Positions 14,514 to 21,974 of a stretch of DNA of 33,258 nt are shown here, in pieces. This DNA is from Clostridia bacterium (GTDB lineage Bacteria > Bacillota > Clostridia > Oscillospirales > CAG-272). Position 1 is the first letter of the stretch; each line of letters opens with the position of its first letter. Made by a program: the position numbers and the translations under genes. The notes beneath the pieces were generated by a model that saw only the letters and a list, made by a program, of their open reading frames with translations, was not told where the DNA came from and did no database searches. Location of the stretch: the NCBI GenBank assembly GCA_017398585.1, contig JAFQFS010000156.1, positions 1-33,258 on the forward strand. Direction: 5' to 3'.

Positions 14514-15509
14514 TTATGCATTTTTTTGATGCCGGATCGTGTACAGAAGATGGTTGGCGAAAATGGCAGAACCGGCTTCGTTGAAGTGGACGTGGTCCCC
14601 GAAGTAGAGGGTGTCCAGTTCCGGGATCAGCGGCTTTCCGGGAAGAGCGGAGATGCCTCGTGCGCGGCACAGCTCCGTCAGTCCGGTACAGTATGCATCA
14701 CGTCGGCGGAGAATCGCCTCACTTTCCCACCGGTCGGGGAAAAAGTCCGGCAGAACGGCGTACTTTTTCGCTTCCGGATACAGGCGGCACAGATCGGTCA
14801 GCCATGCCTCCGCGGCGGCGAGCGCCGTTTCGTTGTCCGGGGTTTTTCCGAGATCGTTGCCACCGTATTCGATGAAGATCACATCCGGGGCGCAGTCCGG
14901 AACGGAGGGAAGACTGTTTCGGTCAAAGACCATCGACCCGATCCCGCGGTTGAGGTATTCCGCGTCGAGATGCTCCGCCACGGGGCGGAACCACGACAGC
15001 GATGGTGTGGGAATGTACGCGGACTGCGTGATGGAGTCGCCGTAAAAGAGTACCAGACGCTCCTGTTTTGCGGTCGGAAGCGCGTTCCCGAGACGGAATT
15101 CCACCGGAAGGAACACGCATCCGTTTGGAAAATAAATGCGGATCACGGACGGTTCCCGGCTTTTTCGTGTATACGTGACCGTCACATTGCCGCTCTCGTC
15201 GGGGTTGATCGGGTAATTTGCCGCGAAAATGCCGTTTTCGCAGAGGTCAATCCCGCTGACGTTGATGTAGAATCCTTTTTGGGTGTACAGCCGGTAGGTG
15301 AAGGAGATCTCCGGTTCGTCGGTGAGGCACTCCAGATAAATTCCCGCGGGGGCGTGACTGCGGACGAAATCCGCGTCGCTGTGTTCGCTGTAGTAAGCGA
15401 GCTGATCCGGCGTGAGGCGGGAAAATCCCGTACAGCCGTCCTTTGTGAACGTACCGCAGCAGCCGTGCAGGAAGGGAAGGACGTCTTCCGGTGTCATGGT
15501 TTTATTCAT
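14514..15509 (-). CDS. SGNH/GDSL-family hydrolase (esterase-like)
   Basis: A 331-residue protein with an N-terminal beta-sandwich-like region of about 145 residues and a C-terminal SGNH hydrolase domain. Block I is GDSIT with S159, block II is NRGIG with G191, block III is EYGGND with N218, and block V is DHVHF with D305 and H308; all four catalytic blocks are intact. Such two-domain enzymes are often carbohydrate deacetylases. No signal peptide is visible. Its ATG lies inside the end of the aminotransferase gene, an 8-nt overlap, with no good ribosome site, so translation is probably coupled. An alternative start 12 nt later is also without a good site. The deacetylase role is inference. Confidence 0.82.
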   Translation of the reverse strand: MNKTMTPEDVLPFLHGCCGTFTKDGCTGFSRLTPDQLAYYSEHSDADFVRSHAPAGIYLECLTDEPEISFTYRLYTQKGFYINVSGIDLCENGIFAANYPINPDESGNVTVTYTRKSREPSVIRIYFPNGCVFLPVEFRLGNALPTAKQERLVLFYGDSITQSAYIPTPSLSWFRPVAEHLDAEYLNRGIGSMVFDRNSLPSVPDCAPDVIFIEYGGNDLGKTPDNETALAAAEAWLTDLCRLYPEAKKYAVLPDFFPDRWESEAILRRRDAYCTGLTELCRARGISALPGKPLIPELDTLYFGDHVHFNEAGSAIFANHLLYTIRHQKNA

Positions 15510-16821
15510 TGGTCATGCCGTACCAGCGGCCGCCCTGCTTTTTGTCGGCGTCGTTGTCGAGAAGCTGTTCGTAGTTTTCGATGACCTTGCGGAAGATCGC
15601 GGCATATTTGTCGATCGCTTCCTTGTCGAAATGCTTGAACCACGGGATAGAGAAGCAGTAGATGGATTCGGACGGCTTGCACTTGTCGTCGTCTTCGCGG
15701 ACGTCGTATTCGTTGTGGACGATACGGGAGGGCTGACCCTCGTTGCGGAGGTCAAAGGTCTTGAAGAACGGATGGGTGTGGAGGCAGAAGTTGCCGCCGT
15801 CCCAGCATCCGGTGTAGCCTTCCGCGCGTACCGCCTCGCAGAACTTCTTGACGGACAGACCCTGCAGTTCGTCCGGACGATATCCGCCCTGTGCGCAGTA
15901 CCAGCCCGCCATGTTGGAACCGGTCGATTCGTCGACGCGGATGGCGTAGATGCCCGGGAGCCCCTCGAGCTGATCCCAGAAGTAGTTCATCGCCTTCCGG
16001 ATTTCGGCACAGCGTTCGTCGTAATACTTGAGCTGGACTCTTGCAAGAGCCGAGCAGAGCTGGTTGGCTCTGCCTTTGGCGCCGCCGAGCGCGATGTGGA
16101 AATAGGATTTGAGGTCTTCGGTTTCCTTGATGTAGCGTTCATTGTTGCGTTCGTAGTGGCCGAATGCCATGGCGCGTTCGTAGATCTCACGGTCGTCCGT
16201 GACGAGAATGCCGAGTTCCCCGGCGGCGAAGGATTTCCCGCTCATGAGGGACATCGCGGCAACGTCGCCGAACGTACCGACCTTTTTTCCCTTGTACAGA
16301 CCGCCCTGTGCGTGGGACACGTCTTCGATGACCTTGAGGTTGTGCTTTTTTGCGATTGCCATGATGGCGTCCATGTCGCAGGGGTAACCGAAGTAGTGGA
16401 CAACGACAATCGCCTTCGTGCGGGGCGAAATGCAGCGTTCAATGTCGTTTGGATCCATGCTGAGCATTTCGTTGATGTTGCAGAAGACCGCAGACGCGCC
16501 GAAGTTGATCGCCTGCGAAACGCTGCCCCAGTAGGTCTTGGTCGGGCAGATGATCTCGTCGCCGTTGCCGAGACCGATGGCGAACATCGCGGAGGTCAGG
16601 GACATCGTGCCGTTGCAGTACGCGATGGCGTATTTCCGGCCCTGCCATGCGGCGAATTCTTCCTGAAATTTTTCGGTGATGTCGGTGCCGGAAAATTTGT
16701 TGTTGTAGACCACGTCCATGGCGGCGTCGTAGTCTTCCTGGGTCATGATGGGCCACTTGAAGAGGTCGCCGGGCTGACTTTCGAGTATGGGGGTACCGCC
16801 GAGCAGTGCAAGTTTTTCCAT
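15502..16821 (-). CDS. DegT/DnrJ/EryC1/StrS-family PLP aminotransferase
   Basis: A 439-residue fold-type I aminotransferase of the family that aminates keto-sugars. The PLP lysine is K196 in MSGKSFAAGELG, and the cofactor-ring aspartate is D167 in VIEDVSHAQGG. The glycine-rich YCNGTMSLTSAMFAIGLGNGDE region at 68-88 binds the phosphate. The start at 16821 is preceded by AAAGGAG; the frame stays open for 71 more codons upstream, but that stretch covers the promoter and does not look coding. It is the first gene of a two-gene unit with the SGNH hydrolase. Oxidised sugar, inosose or a related cyclic ketone are plausible substrates; no nucleotide-sugar genes are nearby to decide. Confidence 0.86.
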   Translation of the reverse strand: MEKLALLGGTPILESQPGDLFKWPIMTQEDYDAAMDVVYNNKFSGTDITEKFQEEFAAWQGRKYAIAYCNGTMSLTSAMFAIGLGNGDEIICPTKTYWGSVSQAINFGASAVFCNINEMLSMDPNDIERCISPRTKAIVVVHYFGYPCDMDAIMAIAKKHNLKVIEDVSHAQGGLYKGKKVGTFGDVAAMSLMSGKSFAAGELGILVTDDREIYERAMAFGHYERNNERYIKETEDLKSYFHIALGGAKGRANQLCSALARVQLKYYDERCAEIRKAMNYFWDQLEGLPGIYAIRVDESTGSNMAGWYCAQGGYRPDELQGLSVKKFCEAVRAEGYTGCWDGGNFCLHTHPFFKTFDLRNEGQPSRIVHNEYDVREDDDKCKPSESIYCFSIPWFKHFDKEAIDKYAAIFRKVIENYEQLLDNDADKKQGGRWYGMTNE

Positions 16822-16856
16822 AACAGGTTCTCCTTTGTTGTAGTCGGTGTATGTCG

Positions 16857-16881
16857 TCTGTTCCGGTACAGTGGGAACAGA
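16857..16881 (-). promoter_or_regulatory. Inverted repeat in the aminotransferase mRNA leader
   Basis: TCTGTTCC (16857-16864) and GGAACAGA (16874-16881) form an 8-bp inverted repeat with a 9-nt loop, between the promoter and the ribosome site of the aminotransferase gene. It may be an operator or an RNA hairpin; the sequence does not decide. Confidence 0.4.
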
Positions 16882-16921
16882 AATTTTCGTTCGGATGCGT
16901 CGAAGGGGTCCGTGTAAGGCA

Positions 16922-16950
16922 ATTATACCATATTTTTCGGAAGGTGTATA
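16922..16950 (-). promoter_or_regulatory. Promoter of the aminotransferase-SGNH unit
   Basis: On the minus strand a perfect -10 box TATAAT (16922-16927) lies 17 bp from a weak -35 box TATACA (16945-16950), about 100 bp upstream of the start codon. Confidence 0.6.
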
Positions 16951-17012
16951 TATTTTTTTGTAAGGATCTATGGATATTTTTGCGGATTTTCTGGCGGCTG
17001 CGGTGGACTTCC

Positions 17013-17042
17013 TTGACATGGGACCGGCGGGCATGCTATAAT
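17013..17042 (+). promoter_or_regulatory. Promoter of cbiK
   Basis: Perfect -35 TTGACA (17013-17018) and perfect -10 TATAAT (17037-17042) with an 18-bp spacer. It is divergent from the aminotransferase promoter. Confidence 0.85.
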
Positions 17043-17088
17043 TCAGTCATCTGATTTCAAATTGTTCGGACAGGAGGAGATCACGGTC

Positions 17089-17856
17089 ATGAAAGCGATC
17101 CTTGCGGCAAGCTACGGCAGCGGATCCGCGGCGGCACTGGAGAAGTCCGTCGTTCCGCTGGAGAATGCCTTTGCGGAGGCATATCCCGGATACACAGTCC
17201 GCCGTGCATTCACGGGACAGCGGATCCGCGCCAGGATGAACGTATCGGGGATTACCGCGGATTCTCCGGCGGAAGCGCTGGAACGTCTCGCGGCGGAGGG
17301 ATTTGACGAAGTGGTCGTCCAACCGTCCCATGTGACTGCGGGGACGGAGTACGAACGTCTCTGCGCGGAAGCGGCAGCGTTTGAAGGTCGGTTCGCGAAG
17401 CTGCGGATCGGCGTTCCCCTTTTGTACGACCGTACGGACATCGCAGAGGTCTGCCGGTTTCTGTACGGAAAATTCCGTCGGGAAGGGTGGCTGACCGTCC
17501 TTGTGGGACACGGCTCGGAACACGGGTCGGAGTGGATATATGACGGATTCCGTGAGGTCTGCCGGGAAGCCGGATACCGTGACCTGTTTGCCGCGGCACT
17601 GGAAGGATCACCGGATCTTGACGATCTCCTGCCCGTTCTGCGGGCATCCGGATGCAGGAACATCACGTTGGTTCCGCTTCTGTTTACGGCGGGTGTTCAT
17701 GCCGTTCGGGATATCTCGGGAAATATACCGGAGAGCCGGAAGTCCCGCCTGGAAGCGGAGGGATTTACGGTGGACGCTGTCGTGCGCGGACTCGGCGAAT
17801 ACAAAGAAATCCGGCGTCTGTACGTTTCCCATATCGCGGCGGCACTTGCGGAGTAA
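17089..17856 (+). CDS. cbiK: Sirohydrochlorin cobaltochelatase, CbiK type
   Basis: A 255-residue chelatase that inserts cobalt (or in some relatives iron) into sirohydrochlorin or a related tetrapyrrole in anaerobic cobalamin synthesis. It follows Salmonella CbiK along its length: LAASYGSG at the N-terminus, RRAFTGQRIR at 38-47, and the metal/catalytic residues E87 (GTEYER), H141 (VGHGSEH) and H204 (FTAGVHAVRD), ending GLGEYKEIRRLYVSHI. AGGAGG lies upstream of the ATG at 17089; the earlier in-frame ATG at 17062 has no site. No signal peptide is seen, so it is cytoplasmic. No other cobalamin or haem gene lies in the window. With no terminator after it, transcripts may run into the next gene. 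Confidence 0.87.
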   Translation: MKAILAASYGSGSAAALEKSVVPLENAFAEAYPGYTVRRAFTGQRIRARMNVSGITADSPAEALERLAAEGFDEVVVQPSHVTAGTEYERLCAEAAAFEGRFAKLRIGVPLLYDRTDIAEVCRFLYGKFRREGWLTVLVGHGSEHGSEWIYDGFREVCREAGYRDLFAAALEGSPDLDDLLPVLRASGCRNITLVPLLFTAGVHAVRDISGNIPESRKSRLEAEGFTVDAVVRGLGEYKEIRRLYVSHIAAALAE

Positions 17857-17859
17857 CGC

Positions 17860-17888
17860 TTGCCAAACGGCTCCCGCTATGCTATAAT
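17860..17888 (+). promoter_or_regulatory. Promoter of the beta-propeller gene
   Basis: -35 TTGCCA (17860-17865) and perfect -10 TATAAT (17883-17888) with a 17-bp spacer, beginning 3 bp after the cbiK stop codon. Confidence 0.75.
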
Positions 17889-17938
17889 ACCCGTAGAAAA
17901 GCAAACAAATCATACAGACTGCCATACGGAGGTTGTTT

Positions 17939-19342
17939 ATGGAACATATCAATATCGGATCACGGCGCGAAGTATTCTGGGATGATTTTCTGATCGATCC
18001 TGCGCGGACGACCGCCAGTCCGCGTCTGATTTCCCCCGTGGAAAAGGAATGCGTATTTGTGTTTGACTGCGAGGAGGAAACGTCCGCCGTCAGCTACCCC
18101 AACGTTGTGAAGGTAGAAAACGGCTGGCGGATGTACTACATTTCGTTCGCTCCGGAGGCGCACGGGAAGAAAAAGTTCCGTGTGCGCGTGATCGAAAGTA
18201 CGGACGGTATCACCTGGACCAGGCCGGATCTGAACCTCTTCCCCGCGGATACGCCCGGCGCGAACAATGTTGTTATCGACACTACAAACGACAGCTCGCT
18301 CTGTGTCTTCTATGACACCAACCCGGCTTGCCCGCCGGAAGAAAAATTCAAGGCACTGTCGCTGATCTTCCTCGACCTTGCGGCTGACCGCCGTTCCCTC
18401 TGGTGCTGGACGTCTCCGGACGGCTACCACTTCACAAAAGGCGATATGGTCACGGACGCGGGACGGTTTGACACCCTCAACGCGACGTTCTGGCAGGACG
18501 GAAAGTATTACAGTTACGTCCGCAATCTCCACGGGGACTGGACGAACGGGATTGTACGCGACGTCCGCCTTCTGGAATCGGAGGATTTTGTCCACTGGTC
18601 GGAACCGGTACAGCTGAGCTACGACGACGGACTCGATTTTCAGATGTACACCAACAACGTTATGCCGTATCCCCGCGCCCCGCACATCCGCATCGGGATG
18701 CCGAGCCGTTACGTGGAACGTCAGGTGTGGACGAAAAACGACGACCAGTTCGGCAGCATCGCCATCAAGCGAAAGGCGGCGGAGACCATCGAACCGAGAT
18801 GTGCGCTGGCGGTGACGGATCTGGTGTTCATGTGCAGCCGTGACGGAAAGAATTTCCACCGGTACCCGCAGGCGTACCTGACACCGGGGGTGGAAACGGA
18901 GACCAACTGGCTGTACGGCGACTGCTTCGCATCGTGGCCGCTGACGGAAACGGGGGACACATATTCGTTTTATATGGTGAAAAACGTGATGGCGGTTGCC
19001 CCGAAGCATCTGTACCGCTACGAACTGCGGAAGGATGGCTTTGCCTGCTACGAAGCGGAAGGGACGGAACGCGTACTCGTGACGAAACCGCTTCGGTTTG
19101 AAGGCGGCGTTCTGCGCCTGAACATGGCGACTTCCGCATTCGGATACATTTACGTCGATGTGCTGGATGAAAACGGCGAACCGCTTTCCGGTGAAAGCGT
19201 CGAGATTTACGGCGATTCTATCGACCGCGCGGTGTATTTCCCGGACGGCAGCGATTTTTCGTCGTATGAGGGAAAAACGGTTCGCCTGCGCTTCCGCATG
19301 TTCGATGCCAAGCTGTATTCGATGATCTTCACGGCGGAATAA
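17939..19342 (+). CDS. Beta-propeller glycosidase-like protein (GH32/GH43-like fold)
   Basis: A 467-residue cytoplasmic protein. Repeated blade-like strands, such as SYPNVVKVENGWRMYYISF near 53-71, RVRVIESTDGITWTRP, ATFWQDGKYYSYVRN and SRDGKNFHR, indicate a five-bladed propeller as in GH32, GH43 and GH130 enzymes. The last roughly 95 residues form a beta-sandwich tail with YIYVDVLDENGEPLSG and TVRLRFRMFDAKLYSMIF, seen in many uncharacterised propeller proteins of bacteria that degrade polysaccharides. Catalytic acids cannot be assigned with confidence by eye. GGAGG lies 7 nt before the ATG at 17939, which was preferred to a TTG two codons earlier. The gene has its own promoter, and a terminator follows. 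Confidence 0.65.
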   Translation: MEHINIGSRREVFWDDFLIDPARTTASPRLISPVEKECVFVFDCEEETSAVSYPNVVKVENGWRMYYISFAPEAHGKKKFRVRVIESTDGITWTRPDLNLFPADTPGANNVVIDTTNDSSLCVFYDTNPACPPEEKFKALSLIFLDLAADRRSLWCWTSPDGYHFTKGDMVTDAGRFDTLNATFWQDGKYYSYVRNLHGDWTNGIVRDVRLLESEDFVHWSEPVQLSYDDGLDFQMYTNNVMPYPRAPHIRIGMPSRYVERQVWTKNDDQFGSIAIKRKAAETIEPRCALAVTDLVFMCSRDGKNFHRYPQAYLTPGVETETNWLYGDCFASWPLTETGDTYSFYMVKNVMAVAPKHLYRYELRKDGFACYEAEGTERVLVTKPLRFEGGVLRLNMATSAFGYIYVDVLDENGEPLSGESVEIYGDSIDRAVYFPDGSDFSSYEGKTVRLRFRMFDAKLYSMIFTAE

Positions 19343-19367
19343 CGCTTTTCTGCAAACCTGATTCAAT

Positions 19368-19406
19368 GAAAAACAACGTGAGTTTTTGATAAACTCACGT
19401 TGTTTT
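19368..19406. terminator. Bidirectional terminator, beta-propeller / DUF4091 genes
   Basis: AAAAACAACGTGAGTTT (19368-19384) and AAACTCACGTTGTTTTT (19390-19406) form a perfect 17-bp stem with a 5-nt loop between convergent genes, with A and T tracts at its ends. Confidence 0.92.
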
Positions 19407-19409
19407 TGT

Positions 19410-21074
19410 TTATGCTTCCGCAAACGCGGCAGCGATCTTTTCGCGCAGATTGGTCAAATACATGGGATCGGTGGGATAGTGCGTGAAGCTGAACGTGCCG
19501 TCGGTGCCTTCGAGGATCAGCGCTTCCGCCGCCTCTCTGCCGAATTTTTCTTCGTACAGACGGAGTGCGCGGATGTCGTCCACAGCTTCGCGGAGCGCGT
19601 TCAGGCGAAGGGACGGCCATGCGGTTCCGTCCGTGCCGGGGTAGACGAGGAAACAGTCGCCGGCCGGGTTGAAGTAGCTGCCGTCGGGATTGGCGTAAGG
19701 ATCGAGCACGCTGTAGGAATGGCGGGTGTTGTAGAAGTTGTAGCCCCAGTGGAGGAAACCTTCAATGTTATAATAATAGAGCTGTACGCCGAGCATTCTC
19801 GTGCGGTGGGTCGGCATGGAGACGGAACGGTCCGCCACACCGGCTCTGCCGCCGCCGCAGTAGTACGTCCACAGACCGGGTACGCCGGCTTCGTGGAACT
19901 TGTGCGCGCTGCGGGTGTTGGGTACGGGTTTGTCAATGGCACCGGAGGTGTAGAATTCCAGTTCCGACAGGGCGTCGATGATCGGGTAGCCTTTCAGGTA
20001 AGGTGCGACCATTTCCTTGCACTTGCGGTAGTGATCGAGCGCGCTGAGGCTGGGTTCGTCCGAGATGTGGTAGAAGCATTTGTGATACAGACCGCGTTTT
20101 TTGAATTCCTGCACCAGTGCGGGGATGAACTGTGCGAGGAAGTTTTTGTATTTCTCGCCCGTGGATTCGGTGTGCCAGCCGAAATACTTCTGACGGCGCC
20201 CGTTTACCTTTACGATGATCTTGGGGGCCGCCTTGGCACCCCACTGGGTGAAGAAATGAGGGATTTCGAAGTATTCCACGCCGCATTCGAGGCAGAGATC
20301 GATCCAGCGGTGGAGCTTTTCGAAGCCGAACGTATAGGTATCGTCTCCGGTGAGTTCGATGTCCACAAGCTGGGTGGTCAGGCGTTCGCCGCCGACGTAG
20401 GTGTCAAGTTCGGGCGTGAAGACAGGCGTGAGGATCATATTGATGCCGTTTTCCACCGCGGTGCGCAGGAAGCCTTCGATGTGCTTCCAGTGCTGATTGG
20501 AGAACGCCCGGGTGTGATAATAGTTGGCGATGCAGTCCGTGTAGAACCATTCGGTGTGGATCAGGGTCTGCGCGGGAAGCTTCGCGGCAAGCACCGTGAT
20601 TTCGGCGGTGACCGTGCCGATCGGTTCGTTCCGGTGCAGGACGGTGAGGGAGAGATCGTACGTACCGGCGGCAAAATCCTCCGGAAGCCGGACGTCTACC
20701 CACAGCGCGTGCGTCTGGTTATGGGGGAGGGAGATGCGGTCGTGATACGGAAGGGGCCGGATCAGGTCGGGGTACAGACCGGGTTCCGTACGGAGAAATT
20801 CCCCGCCGGGGCTGACATTGTAGGTCGGGTACTGGTTGGGGATGTTCGCAACCAGACGTACCGACGCATAGGGAGCGAGCGCGCCGCCGAGCCTGAAAGG
20901 ACAGGTATAGTTTGCGATGCCCTCATCCTGTACCTGGGCGCGGTACATGACCTGCAGGGACAGCTTTTCGTTTCCGAACATCACAAACCGTGTTTTTTCG
21001 GTTTTTGTTTCCATTGCGTCGTCGAGAAAGCATTTTTCGAGGGACGACACCAGTTTCATCTGCAGAGAAATCAT
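19410..21074 (-). CDS. DUF4091 / GH123-like glycoside hydrolase
   Basis: A 554-residue protein with an N-terminal beta-sandwich (to about residue 165) and a TIM-barrel-like domain. The adjacent acidic pair D339-E340 in CFYHISDEPS corresponds to the DE pair that GH123 beta-N-acetylgalactosaminidases use in substrate-assisted catalysis. Other family-like blocks are GFLHWGYNFYNT and the C-terminal REAVDDIRALRLYEE of DUF4091. No signal peptide is present. The start is the ATG at 21074, with AAAGGA 6 nt upstream, rather than the TTG two codons before it. It has its own promoter at 21139-21167 and forms a single-gene unit. Activity on N-acetylgalactosamine is plausible but not shown; many DUF4091 proteins are uncharacterised. 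Confidence 0.78.
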   Translation of the reverse strand: MISLQMKLVSSLEKCFLDDAMETKTEKTRFVMFGNEKLSLQVMYRAQVQDEGIANYTCPFRLGGALAPYASVRLVANIPNQYPTYNVSPGGEFLRTEPGLYPDLIRPLPYHDRISLPHNQTHALWVDVRLPEDFAAGTYDLSLTVLHRNEPIGTVTAEITVLAAKLPAQTLIHTEWFYTDCIANYYHTRAFSNQHWKHIEGFLRTAVENGINMILTPVFTPELDTYVGGERLTTQLVDIELTGDDTYTFGFEKLHRWIDLCLECGVEYFEIPHFFTQWGAKAAPKIIVKVNGRRQKYFGWHTESTGEKYKNFLAQFIPALVQEFKKRGLYHKCFYHISDEPSLSALDHYRKCKEMVAPYLKGYPIIDALSELEFYTSGAIDKPVPNTRSAHKFHEAGVPGLWTYYCGGGRAGVADRSVSMPTHRTRMLGVQLYYYNIEGFLHWGYNFYNTRHSYSVLDPYANPDGSYFNPAGDCFLVYPGTDGTAWPSLRLNALREAVDDIRALRLYEEKFGREAAEALILEGTDGTFSFTHYPTDPMYLTNLREKIAAAFAEA

Positions 21075-21138
21075 AGGCAATCCTTTCGTGTGTGTTTCAA
21101 AAATAAATTGAAGTAACGCAGGAGATTTTCATAGAATG

Positions 21139-21167
21139 AGTATAGCATATCCTGCGGAAAAATGCAA
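21139..21167 (-). promoter_or_regulatory. Promoter of the DUF4091 gene
   Basis: On the minus strand -35 TTGCAT (21162-21167) and -10 TATACT (21139-21144) have a 17-bp spacer, about 65 bp before the start codon. Confidence 0.7.
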
Positions 21168-21233
21168 ACCGTACCGTGAAAAAGCTTTGCCGTCGTTTCG
21201 CTGTATTTTTTCAAAATGTAAACTGCCGAATGG

Positions 21234-21262
21234 TTGATTCCGGAACGGGAAGGTGGTAAAAT
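21234..21262 (+). promoter_or_regulatory. Promoter of the small lipoprotein gene
   Basis: -35 TTGATT (21234-21239) and -10 TAAAAT (21257-21262) with a 17-bp spacer, 54 bp before the start codon. Confidence 0.6.
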
Positions 21263-21315
21263 GGGATTCAGAGAGGCGGAAGCCGAACGGACACTTCAGA
21301 GAAGGAGGCTGTGTC

Positions 21316-21906
21316 ATGAAAAACAACGGATTCCGGAAGAAATGGCGTCTTCTGATTCCGGTACTGCTTTGTACCTCGTGCATTGCGTGCGGCGGCGGGG
21401 ATCTGCCGGAACATAGATGGTATGAGGTCTACGCGGACTGCGTTTCTTTTATGGGATCGCTGTGCGGGAATACGGAATATTATCTGTATGATATGGACAA
21501 GGACGGGACGGAGGAACTTTTTGTGGATGCGATCTTTCCGGTTGGAAGGGATACCCGGGCCGAACTGTATGTATACGGATACGATTCCGACCGGGACGAA
21601 CTTGCCTGCATGGGAATTCTTCCGTCCGGGCACATTTCCCTGTACGGAACCGATGTCCCGAATGTATTTCTCCGTGTCCATACCATTACCGGGGGATATG
21701 TCTGTTATCTGGTGGAGTATGTTCCCAACGAGTACAGCCTGAAAGAAGGGGAATTCACCGAACGCATTTTATATGAAGGAAACGCGTTCCAGGAGTCGGT
21801 GCCGGATCCGACCGAATTTGTTCCTTCGGCGGAATACCTGACGCGTTATACCGAAACCGGCGAATATTCTCCGCTGTTTCCCGATAACAGCGGAGACACG
21901 GAATAA
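21316..21906 (+). CDS. Small secreted lipoprotein of unknown function
   Basis: A 196-residue protein I do not recognise. The N-terminus is a basic, hydrophobic signal (KKWRLLIPVLL) ending in cysteines at 19, 22 and 25 (CTSCIAC), one of which is probably the lipidated residue, so it should sit on the outer face of the membrane. The motif YDMDKDGTEELFVD at 58-71 is the DxDxDG-type element common in clostridial lipoproteins and resembles a calcium-binding loop. The remainder is acidic beta-rich sequence. GGAGG precedes the ATG at 21316; the longer in-frame start at 21253 lies upstream of the predicted transcription start. It stands alone, with its own promoter and terminator. Confidence 0.72.
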   Translation: MKNNGFRKKWRLLIPVLLCTSCIACGGGDLPEHRWYEVYADCVSFMGSLCGNTEYYLYDMDKDGTEELFVDAIFPVGRDTRAELYVYGYDSDRDELACMGILPSGHISLYGTDVPNVFLRVHTITGGYVCYLVEYVPNEYSLKEGEFTERILYEGNAFQESVPDPTEFVPSAEYLTRYTETGEYSPLFPDNSGDTE

Positions 21907-21914
21907 ATCAAACG

Positions 21915-21942
21915 AAAACCTCCTGCAGCGGCAGGAGGTTTT
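21915..21942. terminator. Bidirectional terminator
   Basis: AAAACCTCCTGC (21915-21926) and GCAGGAGGTTTT (21931-21942) form a perfect 12-bp stem with a 4-nt loop and a T6 tract on the plus strand, between the lipoprotein and solute-binding protein genes. Confidence 0.92.
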
Positions 21943-21974
21943 TTGCGGAAATTTGAGTTTGCGGATGATTTCGG

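Noticed and set aside
16822..17034. 71-codon N-terminal extension of the aminotransferase
   Set aside because: It covers the -10 box and leader, and a good ribosome site precedes the internal ATG at 16821.
19386..21116. 576-codon plus-strand frame opposite the DUF4091 gene
   Set aside because: It is an antisense shadow that would start inside the terminator; the opposite strand has promoter, ribosome site and recognisable domains.
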